Positions 1 to 5,490 of a DNA stretch of 8,900 nucleotides are shown here, piece by piece. The stretch comes from an uncultured beta proteobacterium (GTDB taxonomy: Bacteria > Pseudomonadota > Gammaproteobacteria > Burkholderiales > Rhodocyclaceae). Under the pieces are notes generated by a model, which was not told where the DNA came from, made no database searches, and was given only the letters and a program-made list of their open reading frames with translations. The position numbers and the translations under genes were made by a program. Every line of letters starts with the position of its first letter. Within the stretch, counting starts at the first letter, position 1. The stretch spans positions 1 through 8,900 of the forward strand of contig CAIZKA010000335.1 in NCBI GenBank assembly GCA_903933395.1. Reading direction: 5' to 3'.

Positions 1-978
1 CACCACCAGAACCAACAGCCCCAGAATGAAAATGCCGCGACTCGGATCGGAAGCGAAGGCATGCACCGAGGTCAATACGCCGGAGCGGACCAGGAAGGTG
101 CCCAGCAGCGAAAGCGAAAACGCCGCGATGGCCAGCAGCACTGTCCAGTTCTTGAAGGCGCCGCGCTTTTCGGTGACGGCCAGCGAATGGATCAGCGCCG
201 TACCCACCAGCCAGGGCATGAAGGAGGCGTTCTCCACCGGATCCCAGAACCACCAGCCGCCCCAGCCCAACTCGTAGTAGGCCCACCAGCTGCCCAGGGC
301 GATGCCCAGCGTGAGGAACACCCAGGCCGCGGTGGTCCACGGCCGGGACCAGCGTGCCCAGGCGGCGTCGAGACGACCCGAAATCAGCGCCGCAACGGCA
401 AAGGCGAATGCGACCGAGAAGCCGACGTATCCCATGTAGAGCATGGGCGGATGAAAGACCAGGCCGGGATCCTGCAACAGCGGGTTGAGGTCGCGCCCTT
501 CTGCGGCTGCCGGCAACATGCGCTCGAAGGGGTTCGAGGTAAACAGGACGAAGGCCAGCAGGCCGATCGCAACCAGTCCCAGCACCGCCAGCACGCGCGC
601 CACCATGACCTCCGGCAACTGGCGCGAAGCCAGCGACACTGCCGCGCCCCAACCCGCCAGCATCAGCACCCAGAGCAGCAGGGAACCTTCGTGACCGCCC
701 CAGACGGCGGAGAAACGATACAGGGTCGGCAACTGGCTGTTGGAATGGTTGGCGACGTAGCTCACCGAAAAATCGTTGGCGATAAAGCTCTGTGCGAGGC
801 AGGCGAAAGAAACGGCGATCAGCAAAAACTGCGTTTGCGCTGCCGGCCGCGCCAGCGCGATCCACTGCTGCTGCCCGCCGAATTTTCCACCATGGGCCCC
901 GACCAGCGGCAGCACGCCTTGGACGATGGAAACCACGAAGGCAAGAATCAGGGCAAAGTGTCCGAGTTCGGGAGTCAT
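1..978 (-). CDS. ccmF: Cytochrome c heme lyase subunit CcmF (3' end beyond window)
   Basis: CcmF takes heme from holo-CcmE and, with CcmH/CcmI, attaches it to the CXXCH of apocytochrome c at the periplasmic face of the inner membrane (System I). The visible 326 codons are about the first half of a protein usually near 650 residues; the frame is open to base 1. The start MTPELGHFAL at 978 matches the usual CcmF N-terminus. The tryptophan-rich WWD signature WGGWWFWDPVEN is at residues 239-250. His176 (in HPPML), His264 (in LIHS) and His306 (in VHAF) correspond to the conserved heme-ligand histidines, and several hydrophobic segments surround them. Unlike the other ccm genes here, it does not overlap its upstream neighbour ccmE but follows it after 123 bases. 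The ribosome binding site is weak (AGGT about 10 bases upstream). Identification is secure. Confidence 0.97.
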   Translation of the reverse strand, partial: MTPELGHFALILAFVVSIVQGVLPLVGAHGGKFGGQQQWIALARPAAQTQFLLIAVSFACLAQSFIANDFSVSYVANHSNSQLPTLYRFSAVWGGHEGSLLLWVLMLAGWGAAVSLASRQLPEVMVARVLAVLGLVAIGLLAFVLFTSNPFERMLPAAAEGRDLNPLLQDPGLVFHPPMLYMGYVGFSVAFAFAVAALISGRLDAAWARWSRPWTTAAWVFLTLGIALGSWWAYYELGWGGWWFWDPVENASFMPWLVGTALIHSLAVTEKRGAFKNWTVLLAIAAFSLSLLGTFLVRSGVLTSVHAFASDPSRGIFILGLLVLVV

Positions 979-1019
979 GTTTTTTGTACCTGGTTTATGG
1001 CGTGCCTAATGTCCGGCAA

Positions 1020-1082
1020 ATTGGATTCAGTCCCGGCTGCGGTCATCGCATTACGGCTTTGGAGCTGCGACATTAATCCAAT
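1020..1082. repeat. Inverted repeat in the ccmE-ccmF gap
   Basis: ATTGGATT at 1020-1027 and AATCCAAT at 1075-1082 are a perfect 8-bp inverted repeat enclosing 47 bases. They lie in the only real gap of the ccm operon, which is 123 bases long. A second pair, TAATG (1008-1012) and CATTA (1071-1075), lies nearby. No T-tract follows, so this is not an obvious intrinsic terminator. It may be an mRNA structure or processing site setting ccmF expression, or chance. Function is not shown by the sequence. Confidence 0.4.
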
Positions 1083-1101
1083 CCGGCGAATCCGCACAAG
1101 G

Positions 1102-1554
1102 TCATTTGGGAGCCGGCGCGCCCGGACTTTTCTGCGCTTTCTGTGCCTGGTCTACGGCATGCTGGGCTTCCGGAGGCATGTAGTTCTCGTCGTGCTTGGC
1201 CAGCACTTCGGTGGCGACAAATATGCCGTCACCCCCCAACCTGCCTTGAACAACGGCGCCTTTGCCGTCGCGAAAGAGGTCGGGCAGGATGCCGGTGTAG
1301 GCCACGGGGATTTCCTTGACGGTGTCGGTGACAACAAAACGCACTGTCATGTCCTGGCGCTTGACCGAGCCCTCCTTGACCAGACCGCCGATGCGGAAGG
1401 CCTTACCCTGCGGCGCCTTGCCGGCAAGCACCTCGGAGGGGGTGACATACAGCGCGATGTTGCTGTCGAGGGCGTTGAGCGTCAGCACCGCGGCAAGAGC
1501 GATCGAGGCGAGGCCGCCCACAATCAAGGCGATACGTTTCTGTCTGGGTTTCAT
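1102..1554 (-). CDS. ccmE: Periplasmic heme chaperone CcmE
   Basis: CcmE binds heme covalently in the periplasm after delivery by CcmC and CcmD, and passes it to CcmF for attachment to apocytochromes c. The protein is 150 residues, the normal family length. A basic start (MKPRQKR) and one hydrophobic anchor at about residues 8-29 are followed by the beta-barrel (OB-fold) domain. The heme-binding motif HDENY has the covalently bound His121 and ligand Tyr125. The C-terminal tail is flexible and rich in Ala, Pro and Lys, as is usual. The start ATG overlaps the ccmD stop as ATGA (1551-1554), implying coupled translation. The stop is followed by a 123-base gap before ccmF. Confidence 0.97.
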   Translation of the reverse strand: MKPRQKRIALIVGGLASIALAAVLTLNALDSNIALYVTPSEVLAGKAPQGKAFRIGGLVKEGSVKRQDMTVRFVVTDTVKEIPVAYTGILPDLFRDGKGAVVQGRLGGDGIFVATEVLAKHDENYMPPEAQHAVDQAQKAQKSPGAPAPK

Positions 1555-1745
1555 TGGGTTCTTTGCTGGGATTCGAGTTCGTCGGCGAGTCGTTCGCGGA
1601 TCAGGCTGCGGCGAACCTCGCTAAGACGCCGCTTTGCCAGGAAAGGTTCCACGATCATGAGCAGCGCGCAGGCACCGAAGCTGCCCCAGACGTAAAACGC
1701 GTAGCCGCCCATGGCGAAAAACTCACCCGCGCTAGCCCACTGCAT
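1551..1745 (-). CDS. ccmD: Heme exporter small subunit CcmD
   Basis: CcmD is a small single-span protein that helps release holo-CcmE from the CcmABC complex. The 64-residue product begins MQWASAGEFFAMGGYAFYVW, typical of betaproteobacterial CcmD, has one membrane span (about residues 15-35) and ends in a charged cytoplasmic tail with many Arg and Glu residues. I chose Met1 at 1745, 14 bases inside the ccmC end, because the WASxxEFFAMGGY block is normally present. Met12 (1712) is the alternative. It overlaps ccmE by four bases. Assignment rests on the sequence pattern and on its position between ccmC and ccmE. Confidence 0.9.
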   Translation of the reverse strand: MQWASAGEFFAMGGYAFYVWGSFGACALLMIVEPFLAKRRLSEVRRSLIRERLADELESQQRTQ

Positions 1746-2472
1746 GCTTCACCCATTCCGTGTGTCGTTCGCGTTCGAGGATGATGGCGCGCACCCGCAT
1801 CAGCGCCACGGCAATGGAATACATCCAGAACGCCATGGCCATCAGCAGCATGCCCCACAGCATGGTCTGCGCCATCGAGGGCGCCTTGTTCATGTTGATC
1901 GTGGAGCCCTGATGCAGGGTATTCCACCACTTCACCGAAAAATAGATGATGGGAATATTCACCACCCCCACCAGTGCCAGGATCGCCCCGGCCTTGTCGG
2001 CGCGACGCGGGTCATCTATCGCCGCCTGCAGCGCCATGAATCCCAGATAGAGGAAAAACAGGATCAGTTCGGACGTCAATCGCGCATCCCACACCCACCA
2101 CGCACCCCACATCGGCTTGCCCCAGAGTGCCCCGGTCCACAAGGACAACGCCGCCATCAGCGCCCCGGTGGGCGCCAGCGACTGCGCCATCATGGCCGAT
2201 ACACGGGTATTGAGCGCCAGCCCGAGACCGGCCCAGAAGGCCATGACCATATAGATGAACATCGACATCCAGGACGCCGGCACGTGCACGAAGATGATGC
2301 GGTAGCCTTCTCCCTGCTGCGCATCAGTCGGCGCAACGAAGAAGGAGATCCAGAGACCGGAGATGCCGAAGACTGCCGCAGCGGCCCAGAACCACGGAAT
2401 CATCCTCCCGGCCAGCGGATAGAAGCTCTGCGGGCTGGCAAACTTGAACCAATGAACAATCGACTTTCTCAC
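1732..2472 (-). CDS. ccmC: Heme-handling membrane protein CcmC
   Basis: CcmC is the WWD-domain inner-membrane protein that presents heme to CcmE. The 246-residue product has six expected membrane spans, the tryptophan-rich WWD motif at about residues 122-131 (WGAWWVWDAR), and flanking conserved histidines His63 (FVHVP) and His187 (NTLHQG), which correspond to the heme ligands known in the family. The frame stays open upstream to 2832, but that part is antisense-like filler inside ccmB. I place the start at GTG 2472-2470, which overlaps the ccmB stop as GTGA and gives a normal N-terminus (WFKFASPQSFYPLAGRM). No ATG lies nearer than Met24. The 3' end overlaps ccmD by 14 bases. Confidence 0.95.
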   Translation of the reverse strand: MRKSIVHWFKFASPQSFYPLAGRMIPWFWAAAAVFGISGLWISFFVAPTDAQQGEGYRIIFVHVPASWMSMFIYMVMAFWAGLGLALNTRVSAMMAQSLAPTGALMAALSLWTGALWGKPMWGAWWVWDARLTSELILFFLYLGFMALQAAIDDPRRADKAGAILALVGVVNIPIIYFSVKWWNTLHQGSTINMNKAPSMAQTMLWGMLLMAMAFWMYSIAVALMRVRAIILERERHTEWVKHAVG

Positions 2473-3134
2473 TCCAACGCAATCCTCAATGCCGCCGTGG
2501 TCGCCCACGGCGCAAAAAAAGCGGCCAGCACCAGCATGGCGGCCAGCAAGGACAGATGTCCTCCTACGTCGAGCCCGGCAATATGGGCTTCGACCGCGCC
2601 GGCCCCGAAAATCAGCGCCGGAATGTAAAGCGGCAACACCAGCAGCGCCAGCAACACGCCGCCGCCGCGCACACCCAGGGTCAGCGCCGCACCGATCGCA
2701 CCGATCAGTGACAGCAGGGGCGTACCCAGCAACAGCGCCAAGGTAAGGATGCCCAGGGCCGACGCATCGAGGTCGAACTGCAGACCAAGTAACGGCGCCA
2801 GCAACACCAGGGGCAACCCGCACAGCAACCAATGGGCGAGTATTTTACCGGCAACCAGCAATCCCAAGGGGGACGGCGACAAGGCCATCTGCTCCAGCGT
2901 TCCATCGACGTGATCGGCCGCGAACAGGCGCGGCAACCCGAGCAGGGTCGCCAGGAGCGCCGCGACCCATAATATCCCGGGGGCAATCTTCTTCAACAGC
3001 ACAGGCTCTGGCCCGATTCCCAGCGGAAACAGGCTGGTGACGATGACGAAAAAGAACACGGCCGTCAGCACTTCACTCTTGCGCCGCATTGCCAGCAGCA
3101 GATCGCGGCGCACCGTGGCGAAAAAGGCGTTCAT
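2469..3134 (-). CDS. ccmB: Heme exporter permease CcmB
   Basis: CcmB is the membrane subunit of the CcmAB ABC transporter whose ATP hydrolysis releases holo-CcmE from the CcmC-CcmD complex. It has 221 residues, the usual length, with about six hydrophobic spans. The N-terminus (MNAFFATVRRDLLLAMRRKS) and the following PLGIGPEP and KIAPGILWVAALLA stretches are characteristic. LFAADHVDGTLEQMALSP is the conserved cytoplasmic loop. The start overlaps the ccmA stop as ATGA (3131-3134), and the stop overlaps the ccmC GTG start, so it should be made in step with both partners. Confidence 0.96.
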   Translation of the reverse strand: MNAFFATVRRDLLLAMRRKSEVLTAVFFFVIVTSLFPLGIGPEPVLLKKIAPGILWVAALLATLLGLPRLFAADHVDGTLEQMALSPSPLGLLVAGKILAHWLLCGLPLVLLAPLLGLQFDLDASALGILTLALLLGTPLLSLIGAIGAALTLGVRGGGVLLALLVLPLYIPALIFGAGAVEAHIAGLDVGGHLSLLAAMLVLAAFFAPWATTAALRIALE

Positions 3135-3730
3135 AGCACCAAAACCTTGCCGCCGGGCACGGGCAGCGGCTGATGGCTGGTCAGCACCGCCATTCCGCCG
3201 GCAGACAAATGTTCTGCAATCAGTTCTCCAAGCAGTTTCACGGCCGCTACGTCGAGGGCATTGAACGCCTCATCGAGCACCCACAACACCGCCGGTCGCG
3301 TCAGCAACCGGGCCAGCAGCACGCGCCGCTTCTGGCCGGCGGAAAGCACCCGCACCGGAAGTTCCTCGCGACCGCGCAAACCCAGCCGGATCAAGGCGGC
3401 CAGGGCGCCGCGTTCGTCGAGCGCAACCCCGTCCAGCGCGGCGGCAAGACGCAAATTCTCCAGCGGTGTCAGATCCTCCTTGACCGCCGCATGATGTCCG
3501 AGATAAATCAGGTCGCGGCGGAATTCGACCGAGGGCGTCGGCTCGTTGCGCCAGAAAACCTCTCCCGCGTCGGCCGGCGAGAGCCCGACCAGCAAGCGCA
3601 TCAGGCTGGTCTTGCCGGACCCGTTCTCACCCTGCACATGCAGCCATTCCCCGGCGGCGAGCGAGAAGCCGACGTCGGCAAACAAGCGGCGTTCACCGCG
3701 CGAACAGGCGAGTCCCGAAACATTGAGCAT
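3131..3730 (-). CDS. ccmA: Heme exporter ATP-binding subunit CcmA
   Basis: CcmA is the ATPase of the CcmAB complex in cytochrome c maturation. The 199-residue ABC domain has Walker A GENGSGKT at 34-41, signature LSAGQ at 129-133, Walker B ending in VLDE at 151-154, a D-loop (NALD, 157-160) and the switch histidine His186. The Q-loop region is unusual-looking but typical of CcmA (LGHHAAVKEDLTPLENL). The usual LDEPF is LDEAF here, a mild variation. It is the first gene of the leftward operon; the 116 bases upstream separate it from a divergent gene. No good Shine-Dalgarno is seen, and a 7-bp hairpin spans the ATG. I saw no convincing promoter for the operon. Confidence 0.96.
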   Translation of the reverse strand: MLNVSGLACSRGERRLFADVGFSLAAGEWLHVQGENGSGKTSLMRLLVGLSPADAGEVFWRNEPTPSVEFRRDLIYLGHHAAVKEDLTPLENLRLAAALDGVALDERGALAALIRLGLRGREELPVRVLSAGQKRRVLLARLLTRPAVLWVLDEAFNALDVAAVKLLGELIAEHLSAGGMAVLTSHQPLPVPGGKVLVL

Positions 3731-3738
3731 GGCTCAAT
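3722..3738 (-). promoter_or_regulatory. Hairpin across the ccmA start codon
   Basis: The plus strand reads ATTGAGC ATG GCTCAAT, a perfect 7-bp inverted repeat with a 3-base centre. In the ccmA mRNA this folds into a stem with triloop CAU, so that the A and U of the start codon lie in the loop and its G in the stem. It overlaps a second near-palindrome, GGCTCAATTGTGCC (3731-3744), centred on CAATTG. It could reduce initiation or be a protein site in DNA. The structure is visible; the role is inference. Confidence 0.45.
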
Positions 3739-3780
3739 TGTGCCCGAAACCGGAGGACTAAATCCTGAGTCCGCCAAAAC

Positions 3781-3801
3781 TCGTCATCGCGCAGATGACG
3801 A
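3781..3801. repeat. Inverted repeat between divergent genes
   Basis: TCGTCATC (3781-3788) and GATGACGA (3794-3801) form a perfect 8-bp inverted repeat with a 5-base spacer. It lies in the 116-base region between ccmA and the divergent membrane-protein gene. A further imperfect repeat, GGACT (3755-3759) with AGTCC (3768-3772), is adjacent. No T-tract follows on either strand. It could be an operator serving one or both genes. Confidence 0.4.
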
Positions 3802-3832
3802 TGAAACGCCGCAATTACATGGCGCCGAGGCC

Positions 3833-3840
3833 TATACAAT
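3833..3840 (+). promoter_or_regulatory. Possible -10 element of a leaderless transcript
   Basis: TATACAAT contains TACAAT (3835-3840), five of six matches to the sigma70 -10 consensus, ending 6 bases before the ATG at 3847. Transcription would start at or next to the A of the ATG. No convincing -35 is seen at 16-18 bases and there is no Shine-Dalgarno before the ATG, both in keeping with a leaderless message. This is inference from spacing. Confidence 0.4.
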
Positions 3841-3846
3841 CGATAA

Positions 3847-4923
3847 ATGCCAACCGCCACGCCCCTTCCCCTGCTCGCCATTACAGCTCTGCTGGCGCTG
3901 ATGACGGCCGGCGTATTGCTCATCACGGGACAAGCCGCGCCGCAACTGACTGCCCACCTTGCTCTGGCGCTGGGCGTGATGCCGCTGATTCTGGCTGCCA
4001 TGGGCTATTTCGTGCCCGTACTGACGCGCAGCGGCAGTGCAGGTCCCGCCGCCTGGTGGCCCCCGATCATGGCGTGGGGCGGCGGTGCCGCGGCGATTTT
4101 CTCGTTCGCCCGCGATTTTTCGGCGACAGGACTGGTACTGGCGGCGGGGTTGGCCGGACTTGCCGCACTGGGTCTTGGCGGCTGGATCCTGAACCGGGCG
4201 CGGCACATGCTCGGTCCACGCCATCGGGGGCTGGACTGGTATCTGGCCGCGCTCGGCTTTTTGCTGCTGGCACTGTTGGCCGTCCTCCTGATGCCGCTCT
4301 TCCCCGGCCAGCGCAGCGCCCTGCGCCTGTTTCACCTGCATGCCAATCTGCTCGGCTTTGTCGGCCTCACCGCCCTGGGCACCTTGCAAGTGCTGCTGCC
4401 CACCTGCGTGGGGAAGCCCGATCCCGATGCCGCGTTGCGTCTGCGGCGAGACCTCAAGTGGGCAGCGGCCGGTGCGCTGCTGATCGCTACCGGCGTGGCG
4501 GCGCGCCTTCCAGGCCCCGGTGGCATGGCCGGACTGGTGCTTGCCCTGCTGGGTACCCTGCTTTACGGCGTCGTGATTCTACGGATGCTGCAGGCATGGC
4601 AGTCCCGGTTTGGCAAGGATCTGTTCCAGTTGCACGGGGCAGCGCCCTCTTTGACCATGGCGGGAGTAGGCTTGCTAGGCCTCCTGATATTGGGCGTGGC
4701 GCACGGTTTCGGCTGGCTTCCGGCGCGCCCCGCCGTCGCCGGCTTTGTCATCGCTTTCCTGCTGCCGCTGGTGAGTGGAGCGGCCGCCCAGCTTTTGCCG
4801 ACCTGGCTGCGGCCGGGCGCACAAAACGCCTGGCATCACGCCCTGCGCACGCGGCTTTGCCGCTGGGGCGGAGCACGCGGCCTGCTGTTGCTTCTATTGG
4901 GGATGATTGCGTCAATATCGTGA
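3847..4923 (+). CDS. Polytopic inner-membrane protein of unknown function
   Basis: The 358-residue protein is almost entirely hydrophobic, with about ten predicted spans and short loops. Two regions resemble each other: H37 with LALALGVMPLILAAMGYFVP, and H165 with ANLLGFVGLTALGTLQVLLP. Each has a histidine, a Gly-rich helix and a Leu/Val-Pro end, suggesting an internal repeat. Other histidines near membranes are His163, His263, His286 and His330/331. The look recalls heme-copper-oxidase-like or NnrS-like membrane proteins, but I cannot assign it to either. It diverges from ccmA, so a link to heme, copper or respiration is possible but unproven. Start ATG 3847 lacks a Shine-Dalgarno and lies right after a -10-like TACAAT; a later in-frame ATG is Met20. 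The competing longer frame from 3795 is Arg/Pro-rich and not hydrophobic, so it is discarded. Confidence 0.88.
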   Translation: MPTATPLPLLAITALLALMTAGVLLITGQAAPQLTAHLALALGVMPLILAAMGYFVPVLTRSGSAGPAAWWPPIMAWGGGAAAIFSFARDFSATGLVLAAGLAGLAALGLGGWILNRARHMLGPRHRGLDWYLAALGFLLLALLAVLLMPLFPGQRSALRLFHLHANLLGFVGLTALGTLQVLLPTCVGKPDPDAALRLRRDLKWAAAGALLIATGVAARLPGPGGMAGLVLALLGTLLYGVVILRMLQAWQSRFGKDLFQLHGAAPSLTMAGVGLLGLLILGVAHGFGWLPARPAVAGFVIAFLLPLVSGAAAQLLPTWLRPGAQNAWHHALRTRLCRWGGARGLLLLLLGMIASIS

Positions 4924-4979
4924 TTGCCGGCAAAGAGGCACGTCCGGAATTGGAAATGCCGCCGCCGATGGGTTCGCCA

Positions 4980-5008
4980 TTGTCATGCCGCCGATTTCGG
5001 CCTATATT
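4980..5008 (+). promoter_or_regulatory. Sigma70-type promoter of the helix-turn-helix gene
   Basis: TTGTCA (4980-4985) and TATATT (5003-5008) are separated by exactly 17 bases, each matching five of six consensus positions. Start of transcription would be near 5015, giving a leader of about 65 bases to ATG 5081. The spacer holds a short palindrome, GCCGATTTCGGC (4990-5001), a possible operator. Confidence 0.7.
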
Positions 5009-5080
5009 GTTTAACGTAGGAACTAAAAAAGCCGTCAGCATACGACTTGCCCCCAACAGCAGGAGAAAGAGGAGAGCACC

Positions 5081-5299
5081 ATGGCCCGTAAGAAGAAACT
5101 CGATTTCAGCGACATCGGAACCGACCGCAAGAAGGAAAACCTCAACCAGAAGGATTTCTGGGCGAGGTATGGAGTCACCCAGTCGGGCGGCTCCCGCTAT
5201 GAGTCCGGCCGCAACATTCCCAAGCCGCTGGCAATTCTGCTTTGGCTGCACCGCTCCGGGAAGATCAGCGACAAGGATCTCGACGCTGCGGTGAAGTAA
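5081..5299 (+). CDS. Small helix-turn-helix DNA-binding protein
   Basis: The 72-residue protein has a Lys-rich N-terminus (MARKKK), then an XRE/Cro-like helix-turn-helix at about residues 21-47 (NQKDFWARYGVTQSGGSRY, then ESGRNIP), and a C-terminal helical part (LLWLHRSGKISDKDLDAA). The GVTQSGGSRYESGR pattern is familiar from small betaproteobacterial regulators; targets are unknown to me. Two purine-rich Shine-Dalgarno candidates precede the ATG; the nearer GAGGAG has a 6-base spacing. A good sigma70 promoter (4980-5008) with a palindrome in its spacer suggests self-regulation. It stands alone: no gene follows on its strand before the terminator at 5458-5483. Basic codon and base composition do not mark it as foreign. 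Confidence 0.9.
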   Translation: MARKKKLDFSDIGTDRKKENLNQKDFWARYGVTQSGGSRYESGRNIPKPLAILLWLHRSGKISDKDLDAAVK

Positions 5300-5300
5300 G

Positions 5301-5351
5301 CTGCCGTTGGCTCCTTCAGCGTTCCGGAGGCTGACCTGACTGGAACGGCAG
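5301..5351 (+). other. Nested inverted repeats just after the helix-turn-helix gene
   Basis: CTGCCGTT (5301-5308) pairs perfectly with AACGGCAG (5344-5351). Inside it, TCAGC (5316-5320) pairs with GCTGA (5330-5334). Together they could make one extended two-part hairpin starting two bases after the stop codon. No T-run follows, so it is not a normal terminator. The rest of the stretch to 5457 carries a second copy of GAACGGCAGG but no gene that I can support. Confidence 0.45.
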
Positions 5352-5457
5352 GAGGTATCGGTAGGGTTGAACGGCAGGGCAGCGGCTGTCTGGCCGGCGG
5401 GATTGGTTGCGTGCCGCTTGTCGCTGCCGTGGTTCGATCCGGAGGGGATTTGGACCA

Positions 5458-5483
5458 AAAAAAGCTCCGTGAGGAGCTTTTTT
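5458..5483. terminator. Bidirectional intrinsic terminator
   Basis: AAAAAAGCTCC, loop GTGA, GGAGCTTTTTT: an 11-bp perfect stem of five GC-rich core pairs with A- and T-tracts on both sides. It can stop transcription of the rightward helix-turn-helix gene and of the leftward exported-protein gene, which ends at 5491. Confidence 0.92.
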
Positions 5484-5490
5484 CTTCGCC

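Noticed and set aside
61..1695. Long open frame of 544 codons on the plus strand opposite ccmF, ccmE and ccmD
   Set aside because: Composition is Arg/Gln/His-rich with no domain, and the opposite strand carries unmistakable CcmF and CcmE. It is an antisense open frame of GC-rich DNA.
2473..2832. Upstream extension of the CcmC frame to an ATG at 2832
   Set aside because: It lies wholly within ccmB, is Arg/Cys/Gly-rich and unlike CcmC. The GTG overlapping the ccmB stop gives the normal protein length.
3724..3737. TTGAG-n4/5-CTCAA pattern considered as an FNR box before ccmA
   Set aside because: The arms are TTGAG/CTCAA with 5 bases between them rather than TTGAT-n4-ATCAA, and the element sits on the start codon rather than in a promoter position.
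3795..5294. Long open frame of 499 codons overlapping the membrane-protein gene in another frame
   Set aside because: It is Arg/Pro/Ala-rich without a recognisable domain and covers the promoter and coding region of the helix-turn-helix gene. The hydrophobic frame at 3847-4923 is the real one.
5431..5440. GGTTCGATCC resembling a tRNA T-loop, with ACCA nearby
   Set aside because: Flanking bases cannot form a 5-bp T-stem and no acceptor, D-arm or anticodon arm is present.
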